Of a stretch of DNA of 64,000 bases, positions 1 to 25,500 are shown piece by piece. The DNA is from Xiphias gladius (Eukaryota > Chordata > Actinopteri > Istiophoriformes > Xiphiidae). The first letter of the stretch is position 1, and every line of letters starts with the position of its first letter. The notes below the pieces were generated by a model. The model had not been told where the DNA came from. It saw only the letters and a program-made list of their open reading frames with translations, and made no database searches. Position numbers and translations under genes: made by a program. The DNA lies in assembly GCF_016859285.1 (NCBI RefSeq), contig NC_053420.1:6927501-6991500 (forward strand), read 5' to 3'.

Positions 1-11
1 GGTTTACTTAA

Positions 12-191
12 GTGCATGTAAATGTACTGTGTCCTGAGGTGCGTAAACGAGTGTCCCAGCCTCCATGTACCGTTGTGGTGACGAACCGGGCTCGTGACAA
101 GAGCAAACTGGACTTGGAGTTCAGACTCATCATTGACATCCTGCACAGGGGCTATTTCTTTGGTCCGTTCTCAACACCCCTGGTTAGATGA
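12..191 (+). CDS. Putative last coding exon of an unrecognised + strand gene (partial)
   Basis: An open frame runs from the in-frame stop at 9-11 to TGA at 189-191. It reads in part TNRARDKSKLDLEFRLIIDI, followed by a hydrophobic/aromatic stretch (LHRGYFFGPF). Possible 3' splice acceptors are the AG at 11-12 or the one near 36-37, so the true exon start is uncertain and upstream exons lie outside the window. About 820 bp downstream sits a tandem AATAAATAAA signal, which fits a terminal exon with a 3' UTR. I do not recognise the family. Chance ORF is the main alternative. Confidence 0.3.
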   Translation: MHVNVLCPEVRKRVSQPPCTVVVTNRARDKSKLDLEFRLIIDILHRGYFFGPFSTPLVR

Positions 192-1008
192 CCATTTCTG
201 ATTTAAGGAGTTGATGAAGACTGCCTGGACACACCACTGGTTTTCAAAGAGTGGACTCTGAAGGAGCCTAAAATGGGACACAGCTTCTTCCTCTCAGTAT
301 TTACTCTTCCTAAAGCTACACAGATTCAGCACAAAGTGGCCAACAATGACACACTGTTTAAATTCAGCTTCAGGCTGACATTAACCCTTACGGAAGCAGA
401 CGTGATAGCCAAAAATATTTGTCGGGCCTGTTATCTCAGGACCAAAACTTCATTTGCAAATACAGTTTTTCTGGTTCTCACAAGAACAGTTATCCTCAAA
501 TAACAGAGATAAATTCATTCATAGATTTCTTGTTACGTGAGGTCTAATTTTGCCCAGACAAACACATGTTTATCACTGTAATAATAATCAAATACGGGCA
601 AGCTTATTTCTGGAACCCCTATTGTTCTGGAGGCCTACAGGACAGAGTGCATGACAGAAGTGGCTTCAATTGAGAATTGTCCCAAAATAACAGCACAGTT
701 CCTCAGAGATCATGAGAAAACTATTTCTGATATGTCAGCCTAATAGTATAATTACATCAGGAATAAACTGTATCCTGTTTGTGTTACCTCACATAAACAG
801 GATAAAAGATTTAATATAGGCACCATGTGTTGAATCATAAGAAAATAGTTGTCAACTTGAGATAAAGGGACTAAAATTATTCATAACATTCAAGTCTTGT
901 GCTTCCTTTGACTAAAGCCGGCCAATCTCAACCCAACAGACCTGCAGTAGCCAGTAGGATGCCTTATACTTATAAACTGTATGATTCAGATCTCAGTTAC
1001 AGCTGGAG
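192..1008 (+). other. Probable 3' UTR of the left-edge gene
   Basis: AT-rich sequence without a convincing ORF between the putative stop at 191 and the polyadenylation signals at 1009-1018. The 76-codon open frame at 273-503 has no recognisable family features. Assignment as 3' UTR rests only on position. Confidence 0.3.
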
Positions 1009-1018
1009 AATAAATAAA
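1009..1018 (+). terminator. Tandem polyadenylation signals
   Basis: Overlapping AATAAA hexamers (AATAAATAAA), followed by a T/GT-rich stretch at about 1050-1070 that could act as the downstream element. Confidence 0.4.
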
Positions 1019-1034
1019 GATGTTTCACAAAATG

Positions 1035-1762
1035 TTCTGGTCCTGAACTGTTTTTTTTGTTTTGTTTTGTTTTAATAAAGGAAGTGTTCTGAACCTCCAT
1101 CCCCAACCCTACACCTACAGTCAGTATAAAATCTGTCTGTGGTGCAGAGGCCTGCAGTAACATTTATCACTATGATATTTAAATTAAAACCACAAAAATC
1201 ATTTTTGCGCTGGCTCTGACCAAACTCAGTTTTCACCAAACCCACTTTCTGGAATACACCACTGTTCAACAAGCACAACATACACTTGTAGACATGCAAT
1301 GTCTTAAACCTCTATGCCCACAGTCAACTCCTGATTCCATTTTCACCCACAGCCAGTATGTTTTACAAAGACATCCAGATCCAACTCTTATGAAAAGCTA
1401 AAAACAAACGCAAACTCTATGTAGACAATCTGCTGAGTGTTTGAAGGTCATTTATTTCTGTTTTAGAACCTAACTGCCATAAAGTAAATACAGTTTTAAT
1501 TCTCTTCTACTCCTTCCATCCCTCTCTTTGGTCGCATTTTGGGTTCCTAAAAATGGGGAAACACCCTCGAGACCAGCCAGCCTCTCCTCCCTCTAACAAC
1601 AGCACCTGCACAGCAATAGGCTGCTCGCATTTACGTTCATTCTGCTCTTAATTTCTTCCTTTTCTTGCACAGTAATGTAAAAGGAGGTGATAAATAGCAA
1701 CACAAAGAGTAGTATCAATAAAATCCTAAAGATACCCATCAAAGATTAATTGCTTCATTATT
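1035..1762. other. Short intergenic spacer between convergent genes
   Basis: No gene is visible here. Further TTTATT hexamers on this stretch (e.g. 1451-1456) could be alternative - strand polyadenylation signals for atrip. The - strand ORF at 1072-1299 has no recognisable features. Confidence 0.3.
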
Positions 1763-1768
1763 TTTATT
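1763..1768 (-). terminator. Candidate polyadenylation signal of atrip
   Basis: TTTATT on + (AATAAA on -), about 525 bp downstream of the atrip stop at 2293-2295. No gene intervenes. Other copies further left are possible. Confidence 0.3.
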
Positions 1769-2292
1769 TTGCAAAAATTGGTTAAAAAGTTAGGCGGAAA
1801 TGTTTTGTTAGACCAGTACAAAAAAAGTGTCGTCGAAATGGTATTCTATTCAAGGTATTCGTACAGGTACAGACATTAATAGTCTTGGAATGATACCCAA
1901 TCCTAGCAGCAAGTGTAACCTCACTAAAAGTTAAACAAATGTCCAAGAGAAGTAACAGCGGCCCCTGACTGTTAAAGAAGAGTACGGACAGGTAGGACAG
2001 GAGTTGGTGAAGAAATACAGAAGAAAAGACAGAATATACAGCAGGTGAACATGAACACTGACTGCAGCAGTTTTTCTCACCTTCGTGGTTTATTGTTAAA
2101 TCCATTAAATTAGACAGCAGACTAAATCCTGTGACCTCTCATCACTTCATTTAGGATCCTTCATTTCTCTCCAACATTCACTTTATCTCAGAAATGTTTG
2201 ACCGAAAACAGATTCTCCGTTCTGTCCTCGTCTCAGTCCGAAAGTCAGTAAACTGTCTCTCATGTCTGTTCACTGGTCTCTGATGGGATCAG

Positions 2293-15566
<13,274 letters not shown>

Positions 15567-15570
15567 GCTG

Positions 15571-16600
15571 TGAGGGAGGAAGAAAAGAAGGGCAGGCAGG
15601 TTAACCAGCTGACAGTTCTGTACTTTGACCTACAAACGACTGTTGGTTTGCATTGCTGTTGGTAAGAAGTAAGAAATCGGTCCTACTGGCCAAAAATTCT
15701 CAGACTCACGCAACTTTGGTCGTACTTTTCAGGCGAGATGTAAATGACTCCTATCCTGGTCAATTTTTAGGATAACATAGAATCTTCCCCTCCACCATTC
15801 AACACTAGCAAGCAGTGTTAAAACAAAGAGGGAGTGGACACACAACATCTATATTTTGTAATTGTATGATACGGTAAAAAAAACAAACAAACAAACAAAC
15901 AAAAAAACACACAACATTAACAAATAGATCATCCAGTTCATTACATTAAGCATGAATACAATCAAATACTCACAGGTAACATTTACCACAGCTATATACA
16001 TTACAAAAAGTTATTATATCTGCATGGATATGAAATACAAGAATCCTGGTGATTTTGAAAGACAATGAATAAGAAAAAATAGAAATGACTAATACAATTG
16101 ATTCTGAATATACAGACCTGTCAGTATAAACTTTTAAGTAAATGTTTAATTTTAAGGTCGACTCTCGATTTTAAGTTGTAATTGATTCATACTCAAACAT
16201 TTTTAGCATCTTTACAGACTAAAGACTCATTTAACATCTTCAACTCATTTAATAGAGCAACTTTTAACAACTCCTGAGTCCTAGTTTCTGCTAAGAACTG
16301 TTTGACTCATTAGTCACATTTTAGGACCATTTTTCAGACCGGTCCTGACACATTTTATACATACTGACTCCTAACTTTGTTCACCTAACGGGTGTAGTTG
16401 ATGGCTCATCAAGTGTCCAGTTTGATTTGTAGTTTATTAGCTACTAAGGGGGCTACAACACCGATGTGGTCCGGCTCTGTCCATGCCAGACTAAAACAAA
16501 CGAGCGTTCGTTGCTGGTTTAAGCAAACCTTCAAAACAAGCCAGTTAATAACGTCAATGTAGTTAACGGGTGCTAAGTTCCCCTGGGTCTCCTGTGTTAC
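15571..16600 (-). other. atrip 5' UTR intron
   Basis: Bounded by the CTCACAG acceptor one base before the start codon and the GTAACA donor at 16595-16600. It contains an (AAAC)n stretch at 15880-15905. No ORF of interest. Confidence 0.55.
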
Positions 16601-17060
16601 CTTGTGTCTCGGTGGCTGCTTCCGTGGCTCCTGATAGTTGTCAGCTAACAGGTAATAGCTAGATAACTAGCTGTGATTCCAGTGTGAAGTTAGCCTGCTA
16701 AGCTAACAGAGCGCACTCCGTCACAAAAGTATTTCAATGTCGGGGTAATAGTTCGTGAAAAACGTGTTCGAAGTGTCTGATATTAGCGCTCCTTCGCACG
16801 GAACCTCAGCACTAAACTGAAGGGTGAAATGAGTTGCTCAGTGATTAACCAGCCGAGCGGCGTGGAGTTAAAGCTGTCAGAGTCAAAAGTTGTGTTGTCG
16901 ATCGCTGCGCCGTCAGCCGACCTCAGTGCGGCTGATAAACTGACCAATCAGAGCGCTGCTATGACAATCCGACCAATCATCGTCGCCCATGCGTTGACCT
17001 GGTTGCTGTACAGGTCCCTATTCCAGACAAACTGTACTAAAAGCGCAAGAGAAAAAAAAG
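16601..17060 (-). promoter_or_regulatory. atrip non-coding first exon and CpG-rich promoter region
   Basis: The minus strand reads CACAAG|GTAACA at 16600/16601, giving a 5' UTR exon upstream of it. The stretch 16740-17060 is visibly richer in CG dinucleotides than its surroundings. CCAAT boxes lie at 16944-16948 and 16973-16977 (+ strand). No TATA box is seen, which fits a housekeeping promoter. The TSS is not defined. Confidence 0.5.
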
Positions 17061-19219
17061 GGGGGGAAAGACGAGGTTTTTAAAGGAATAGTTCCACATT
17101 TTGGGTAATACTGAGCACTGGATATGTTTACAGTGGCCCTAAGAGCTCAACGTCCTGCATTTTGTGTTTTCTGTATTTGGTTGTTTTCTCACTCTGCAGC
17201 GCCTTTTCTAAATGCTGAAGGTGTTTTCAAATTATTAAAAAGAGTAAAGGACTCTGAACACATTTGAACACACAATAGGGTATACACTGATAGGGTTACA
17301 GTGAAATACATTGTAAGTTACAATATAGGAGGCAAACAAACCTTATCACAAGAAGTCAAAGGAAGGCCTCTCTCAAAAGAAAGAGTCTTGCAATCGTCTT
17401 TCTAGTGTTTTTGAGACAAAGAACTTAGTTGGTTTTCTTTACTACAACTCAAACACATCATCGAATAAGATAGAAACAAATATAGTGTTCATGCGCTGTC
17501 CGCGCACTGGCCATAAATTGAACCTCAGTCAGGCATAATTTGGCTTATTTCCATTTATGGTACGGTGACAGGCTGCTCCATAGGTGGGCCCCCCAGGAAC
17601 CATAAAACATCTGTCTAAGGCCCCCGGAAGAGACCTTGAAACTTCTATAGGAGAATCACCATAAGTGAAGAAATGATAAACCAACTTTTCCTTCACAGGA
17701 TGTTTTATTGATTTGCTTTGCTATTGCCCATTTCCATGTGTTTTTTTAAAACTATATTGCATTGAGCTTGCAAGTGTCAACATATAGATGAGAAAATTAA
17801 TTTCATTCTTCTCTCTGTACGATAATTAAAAGGCTATGACCAGCAGCTGGTTAGATTATCAGGGGAAACACCTGTGGACAGAGCCAGGCCCGCTAACTAA
17901 ACTTGCCTTGCAGCATCCCTAAAGCCCTCTAATTAAAATATTCTATCTTTGCTAATTGTTATTATTACTGTTTATTCATTATATTATACCAAAAATGACT
18001 GTTTCTCGACCAGGTGAAAACTCTTTATCCATCTTATTCCTTCCTATCTTCATGAGTATTTGTGTAAATTATGGGAACAACTTCTGGGTATTCCATTCAC
18101 TGAACTGGCATCTGCGAGAATTAGATGAGAAGCCTGATCCCACTCTCATAGCTGCATGGTAGATGTCAAGCCAGATAACTTAGCTTCCGCCTACCAGCGT
18201 CCATAAAGCTCATTTATGAGCACGTTATATCTTTTTATTTTATCTGTATAACAACGATTTGTCCGAGTCCGATGAGTGTATCAACATCTTATCAGCTCCT
18301 CTCTTCTCTCATCTGGATTTTGGCAGCTGGACTGTCAGATGACACTGTTTTCCTCACATTTGAGTGAGGAAATCTGTAACACTTAACAATATGGCCTGTG
18401 ATTTACAGGGATTTACAGGTGTTTTGTTAATGATCGAAACTACAGTGTATATTTTATATTACACAGTAATGACAAAGTATGTAGGCTGTAATATAATCTT
18501 GGCTGTTCTCCCCTTTTTTCTCTTTAATTACACAATAAGATCAAGGTTGTTAACAATATTTTCCCCAAACTTCAGTTTTGTTTACCTAGTACTATAACCA
18601 GAGGGTGCCCAGTATTTACAAAAATTTATGGTATAATTTATGTCTCCTCTCATCTAAAATGCCCCTTGTTCCCCATAGTTTTGTTTTCTTCCACTGTGCC
18701 TACATTTAAGCACCATTAGGAACTGGTTTTATTTTATTGGTACCTGGTTCATACAACAAAACTACAACGTAAAATCAGGGGCTGCATTATAAAGTGTTAG
18801 CAGGAAATCAAACCAAAATAGTGAAAAAGTAAAAGTGGGAGGACAAAAATTTGAAAAAATTGAAAAGTGATGGGGACATGTCTCTGTGTCCCCCGTGGGA
18901 ATTACCATAGATGTAAGAAAAAAAATAAAATGAGTTAATTAAATTACGCCCCTTGTAACACCCGCCATGTGTTAATATGAATCTCTGCATGTACACTCTC
19001 CTCATATATAAGCTTCTTGTGGCTTCTCAGCAACAGCAAGAGTGCTTTCCATTTTTAGACACAGACAGGTCTGTGTGTCGCATCCGAGGCTCTACAGTGT
19101 GTGTGTGTGTGTGTAAGTCTGACACATGCTCACTTTCTCTCCACCCCCGTACTTCAGTACAGAAATGACAGAGCTCAGGCATCCAGATGCACCCGTCATC
19201 ATCATCATCATCATCATGA

Positions 19220-19305
<86 letters not shown>

Positions 19306-19433
19306 GAGCTTTACTATCATCTGCACTGCCACAATATCACTGGTATCACCAGTATTGTGCACGGTGGCAGGTCTCCTCTGCAAAGATTTGGCTCTTCACA
19401 TCTTAAGAAGATAATTCAGTGAATTAGCAAAGC

Positions 19434-19465
<32 letters not shown>

Positions 19466-19770
19466 TTTGGCAGGCAAACTGGTTACCATAACAACCAAAC
19501 AGTCAAAGCAGGGTCACTGACAGTGAATCAGATAAAATGAAGCCTACATACATGTGTACGTGTGTGTGTGACTGCAGAGCAGAGGCTGTAACTCTTACAC
19601 AGAGGAATGTTTTCTTATTCTGTAGATCTGAAACATCTCTCTCCTGTAGTTTCCTCTCAGGAGGCACTTTAGTGGGAGCCAGACTGCTGCCTAATCAGAG
19701 CGCGAGACGTGTTCACATTAAAGTGGGAAGGATGTCCCTTGTTCCCTCTGATGTTTGTGATACTCATAGA
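17061..19770. other. Intergenic DNA with microsatellites
   Basis: AT-rich, no convincing gene. Holds (GT)n at 19098-19115, (ATC)n at 19198-19217, (CA)n at 19221-19303 and (CA)n at 19437-19464. Open frames across these are repeat artefacts. Confidence 0.5.
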
Positions 19771-19810
19771 CAGACATTATCCCTTTTTCCTTTAAATCTG
19801 GGATACACCA

Positions 19811-19887
19811 CGTTCACACTCCCATTCTTGAAAGTTCGAACTTGGGTAGTTATACTCAAGAGTTCAGACTCCCAAGAATGGGAGAAC
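19811..19887. repeat. Nested inverted repeats
   Basis: Arms CTCCCATTCTTG (19819-19830) and CAAGAATGGGAG (19873-19884) are exact reverse complements, with GTTC and GAAC further out. Between them lies a perfect 12-bp palindrome AAGTTCGAACTT (19832-19843). Confidence 0.75.
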
Positions 19888-20034
19888 ACAATATGCTCAA
19901 TTGACCATTTGCTATGCACCCTTAAAGAGCGCCCACATTAAGCTGGTTAAATTTGTAAATCCATCTTTCTCTCTCTGTTTAACCCCCCTGTCCAGAGTAA
20001 AAAGGCAGTTAAGAGGACAAACTCTAATCGCCTC

Positions 20035-20560
20035 AAATTTTCTCTGTGATTGTTCATTTTAAACGGTAATATATCTGAATACATAAAATACATGCCATAA
20101 TTAACCTGGATTTATGCTGATTTTGTCAGATGACATTGCGATATTAAAATAAGGATTTTTTCAAAATGATGGCTTGTTAACATGCAGTGGTTATGAGCCA
20201 CGATTAAATCCCTATTTCATGCTCTCTCCATTTTCTGATAACAGCAACAGAAAAATACTGTATGTAAATGAGAACTATATTGTGAATTTGGCTACACTAA
20301 AGCACAGTATAGATGACAACAGAGAGCATGAGGACACTGAATGGAGCTGCAACGGGCTGTAACTCAGCGGAGTAATCGGATGTGTGTTTGGCCTAGTCGC
20401 TGTGTGAAGATGACAACTTTCTGTCATCGAAAACTTCTTCTGTAATTACACATTTTAAACATCAATATATGTTTTTAATGACACAGCACAGCTGTTGTCA
20501 TTAAACTGTATTTATGTTGATTTTGACAGATGACATCCCGACCATGAAATAATGATTTGG
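20035..20560. repeat. Pair of diverged direct repeats
   Basis: Segments at about 20040-20160 and 20430-20560 share order and words such as CATTTTAAAC, TTTATG(C/T)TGATTTTG and ACAGATGACAT. A partial third match (GTCAGATGACA) occurs near 18332. Identity of the family is unknown. Confidence 0.45.
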
Positions 20561-20880
20561 TCAGCTGGGCTGTCTGTCCCACCCCTTACCAGATGCTGGC
20601 TGGCAGATTTGCTGCGCCGGCTGACAGGAGGGAGAAGAAGAAGAAAAGATTTAGCCGTTTTTATTGTTTTCAGACATTTCAGTGTAGACCGAGTTCTCTA
20701 TAAAAAGCAACCTGGAGAAGCTAATGTGGACAGGAATCATTTTCTTCTGTTCTGGCACTGCACATATGCAGTTAGCCCCTTTCAGACATGAAATACATTA
20801 ACATTGTGGTCTTCGTCAATCTGTTAAAGTGATGGCTTTTTGTCATTCAGATATACTGTCGGCGACAATTACAGAAAGAG

Positions 20881-20896
20881 TTGCGCACGTGCGCAA
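20881..20896. promoter_or_regulatory. Perfect 16-bp palindrome around an E-box
   Basis: TTGCGCACGTGCGCAA is its own reverse complement and has CACGTG at its centre. GCGCA half sites resemble NRF1-type sequence. No gene start is visible beside it. Confidence 0.5.
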
Positions 20897-20899
20897 TAT

Positions 20900-21899
20900 T
20901 TGGCACTTGGTGTATGAGAGAGAGAGCAGCAGTGGGTTACAAATGTGACAGTATGATAAGCAGGAGATAGTGTTTTCTGTTCCCTCATAGGCTGCATCGA
21001 GCCCCAATTAATGACCCTTGTTGTGAAGGCAAGGGACACTCGCCCTTCTCACAGTGAATCCACTAACACATTTTAAAATCAATCTAATCATTTAATGTCA
21101 ATACAGAATGAATTCTGAAGCTTGTTTTATAATATCTGACAGCGCCCAACCACTGAACGACTGGGCGTTACACTGGGACTCTCGTTTTATTCCTAATAGC
21201 CTATATGGTGTATGTAAAGTTTTTTTTGCTGAATTTTAATCTATTTATATACTGTATATGTAAGTGGAAGGATGACGGAAAATATTTGCAGAGAGCTGAT
21301 CAGATTATTGCTGTGGTAAGTGCTGCAACCTTTACCTTATTCTGACGGCACTGAACTCAGACTTGTGTTGTGGTAACAGTGATTCGGAAATGTATTAATT
21401 TCTACAATTACAAAAACTGGACTTTGCAGCTACACTGACTTTTTTGCATCTGTGCATGGTATCCAGTGTAGGCCACATCAACCTAGGTATAGTTTCTATT
21501 TCCACACCAGGGGTTGGAAACAATGGATCTGGACTAAACTGCCAGTGTGAATGCACCTTGCTATTAGATCAGGTCTCCCTGGGTCTGTCTAGACCAGGTC
21601 TGTGTGTCCTCAGGTCCCTTCCAGATTGGGACTCTCTCTCTCTTTTTTTTGTTTTTTTATATTAATTTGTCCACATTGGCTTCGGGTAGACACTGGAGGA
21701 ACTACATCTCTGAGCATGCCTTGAGCAGCATCTGGTGGAAGTTCCTGGATGAATAGCTAGAAGATGGACTGTTGGATGGTGTGTTTTCTCTGTTACTGTG
21801 TGTATCACTGCAGTACAGGCTGCCTTCTGCACATGTTGAAGCTTCGCTGAGGAGTTTCAGTCAGAGAGGAAGACATCCAGAGGGAGACCACTGCATCTG
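20900..21899. other. Intergenic DNA upstream of the pdzd4-like gene
   Basis: No gene recognised. The + open frame at 21444-21665 has no family features. Confidence 0.4.
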
Positions 21900-22352
21900 A
21901 TTGGCTGATGACCCTTAAAAGGCCACCAATCAGACACCATCCTCACTCTGTGACTGTGTGTGTTTCCCTCTCTGTCAGCCTGCGCATATTTTTATGTTTG
22001 CAGCGCTGCATCCATGCATGAGTGAGTGCGTGCGTGCATGCGGTCGTGCGTGCGTGTGTATGTGTGTGCAGGATGCTAAAATCTGGAGCTGTGAAGGAGG
22101 GGGAGGTGCAAGAATAGAGATGCTGAAGAAATACATGAAAATAGGAAGAAAGAGGGATATTTAGAACAAAAAGGGAGGAGGACAGTGAGGACTGGACAGA
22201 TGTCGAGGAGAGAGTGATAGTGTAAGGCACACTGAGGAGAGATCGACGGAGAGAGTGAGGAGGAGGAGGAGGAAGAGACGATCTGCTGTAGGAAGCAGCA
22301 GTGTTGTTGATTTTCACAGGAACCAAGGCAGCTGTCCTCTGTTGCCATCACG
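21900..22352 (+). promoter_or_regulatory. Promoter and 5' UTR region of the pdzd4-like gene
   Basis: ATTGGCTG at 21900, a TTAAAAGG TATA-like word near 21916 and CCAATCAG near 21926 precede a GA-rich leader that runs to the start codon at 22353. The TSS is not defined. The exact boundaries are inferred. Confidence 0.35.
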
Positions 22353-22394
22353 ATGGGCTGCTGGCTCTCTGGACCATGGATGGGCGACCAAACG
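22353..22394 (+). CDS. pdzd4-like: pdzd4-like exon 1
   Basis: ATG in a good context (CACGATGG), MGCWLSGPWMGDQT, donor GTGAGC, phase 0. MGC could be lipid-modified (Gly2/Cys3). The exon is short and its link to exon 2 rests on phase and on the MGC start of PDZD4. Confidence 0.55.
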
Positions 22395-22496
22395 GTGAGC
22401 GACCAAAGACCTGTCTCAATGTTATAAATGTTGCTCTGTGTGCGTTTTATGACATCTCATTTGAAGATGGAAACAAGCTCTGTGAGGCCTGTTCAG

Positions 22497-22560
<64 letters not shown>

Positions 22561-25500
22561 ATGCAGATGCAAAATGGGATCATTTCATGATTTCTGCAAG
22601 GACTCTGCATTTGTGTGGATAATAAACCTAATTTGTGTGTGTCTAAATCTCTAACAGTTGAAATGGCAATTTTTTTTGTAAATATGTCGAATTTTCATGC
22701 TGTGTGCAAGAATGTCGTTCATATTTCCATCTTCCTCTGCTTAATGCTCACAGTTGTTCTGCTGCTGTCCTCTCTCTCCACACACAGGTGCCATTTTGTG
22801 CTTCTCAGCTCATGCTGTGTGTGTGCGTACGTGCGTGTGTGCGTGCGTGCGTGTCTGGTTGAATGTAGAGGAGGGTGACTCATGGTTGTGATGTGCTGGA
22901 GTTAATAAATACTGTCCATGCGTCTAATTCGATGGCTGCCGAGCTGCATGTGTGTGTGTGTAGGCGTGCATGACTGTGTGAAGCAGGATGAGGTTTATGT
23001 TGGCTTGTAGGTGTTAACCCTTCAGTGCAAACATGGACACCATGTCCACACTCATCATATTTGACTTAAATCGCAAAAACGTGAAGGTTTGTTTGTCATG
23101 CTGGAATAAATCCACCATCTGTCTGCAGGCAGAACTGTGTCTTGTGACCCAGTTGCATGAAGTCGACAAATTTGAGTTTTCAGTCTGTAGTATGTTCACA
23201 CTGTTGAAAAAAAAACAAAAAAAAAACCACATGATGAAGTGCAGTTAAAATGGCAGCGTAGATACTGAAATTTGATCGAGGTATCGCTGTTTTCCCACAA
23301 TGCATGGCTGGATTAAAGCCTTCCACTAGTTATTCAGTCCATCTCTCCCGGAAAGTTGCTGCAAGACACAGATTAATTAAAGAACAGTGCAGCAGAGGCA
23401 GAGATGTGTTGACATTTGGTCCCTGTGTAAGGGTCAAACACCTAAAATAATAAAATACCTTTCCCATAATGCAACTGGACGGCATCTTGTCATTAAACCC
23501 TCCCTGTCTGGTAAACTGTCACTTCTTTAACACTTCACAGCTCTAGTTCTTAATGCAGGCTTTCTGTTATACATTTGTAGATCCTCCAGCTCAAGCTGAC
23601 ATAACCCTGATGATATCACTATAACATCATCATGGTTATTTTTTTTTAGACTTGACAAAACTGATGTTTTCACAGGTTTAGGGGGACAAACCATGACCAG
23701 TAAATTGATCTACATGTGTAAAATAGACGGAGTGTCCCTTTAATCTGTTAGGAGGCCTGGGGACAAAAACGTGCTGTTTGGTTCCTATTTGATTAAACAC
23801 ACCTGTCTTTGGAAAATGCACTTTGTGAACACGATATATGCCAACAAATTTAAAGAGTAATTTAAAACAAAAAATTTAAAATCTCTCTTGAACTCACTCC
23901 CTTACTTCACTGATAATACAATTACGTACTCACCTAATTGTATATCAGTTGATCCTGGTTTTTGTAACAGTAATTCTTTGTCTATTTTCAGACAAAATCC
24001 AGTTTGTCCTTTAGACAAAAAAAAAAAAAAAAAACAAACATAAAAATCTCTGAAGTATAAGAAAATATCATGTTTACTCTGGTCCCCTTATCAAGACACA
24101 TAAAAACAGAAAGTGATGCGGAGGGTTCTGTTTTGTTCCTCCTGACCATGAATTGATTTTTTAAAAATCATATAAAATTCAAATATTGCCATAAATTAGT
24201 CCTTCTCATTCATTGGCCAGAGATTGACTGTACATATCCTATGCTGACCAATCCTAGCTGACAGTAATGCTAAGGATGCTAAAGGCTGCAGGATGCACAT
24301 TCAGCCGGCAGAGTGCTCTTGCACAGTTCATCGATAGAAAAATAATTGTTGAGCCTTTTTTAAATTGTTTGATATAAATGATTAACACCAAATGAATCAG
24401 TAGACTTGTCTTGACTTTTATTTTTTTCTTCAATTTTTTTTGTTTGAGATTGAAGCATTTTTTTCTCAAAAGAGGTTTTTTTCATTATAATCAGATGCTC
24501 TGACATAATCAGAAGATATTGTTTAGTAGATCTCCACTGATAAATATTTTTACATAAACATCGAGTTAATTGACTGTGTAGTGGTAAAGTGTCTCAGGTA
24601 GTTGTGCACAAAGATAATTCTTGACAACGCTGTATCTCTAAAGTGATTTTTAGCCTCTTTTAGCTCCTAGTTTTGGTTTTAGGACACATTTAGATAGAGT
24701 CCAGCTTGTGAAGACAGTGGAATATCTAACAGATAGAATGCCAGATATTTTTCTCAGGAGCTGGTGGTGACCAAACCAGAGCTACAGAGAGAGTCAATGT
24801 TGCACTTACATTTGGACACAAAAACAACTCCAGTGGGACGATCGTGTTGCTCTGTGTCTGCTTGACGCTGGAATTGGCTGGTGTTTGCTAACATCACATT
24901 GCTTCAATCGCTTGTGTGTGCTTGCCTCAGATGAGTGGGCGGAGTCTAGCGCACCTGAGCCAGCGGGATGCTCTGCGAATCCTGGCGGCCAGTCAGCGTC
25001 CAATCACCATGCAGATCAAAGGTCAAAGGGGGTGTGGAACCGAGGCAGACAGGGGAACCTGGGAACCCCTCCCCCTCAACCTGCAGCACCTCAACCTGCC
25101 CCTCCCGGTGATGGGGGCGGGCCTTAATGCCTCCAGCCCCTCCTACCAGGACAGGTAAACACACACATAGAAAGAAAATAGGATGAGATATCAACAGTCT
25201 AGAAATATTCAGATTTTTGTGCAGAGCTGTTAGCTGCTGTTTAACACCGCCCTACAATTAACAACATCAGCATACTGTAGTTATTGTTTAAAAAAATCAG
25301 TGCAAGTTTTCAAAAGTGCCATTTTCTGGTTCCTTCTCAGCCAACGGTGAACCCAAAATGTTCACAACTACAAAAGTACATCAGTTCCAAGCTGAACCAG
25401 GAATCAACACTTTGTAATTTCATGGACCTTAACAACTTATGTTGTCATCAAAAGTGATGCATTAGAACTCGGTAATGAAGTTAGTAACAATAAAGTTAAC

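Noticed and set aside
16829-17083. 84-codon + ORF in the atrip promoter, as a divergent gene
   Set aside because: No family features. It lies in the CpG-rich promoter, where long open frames arise by composition.
19027-19422. Several ORFs of about 100 codons with TH or CV repeats
   Set aside because: Translations of the (CA)n/(GT)n tract at 19221-19303.
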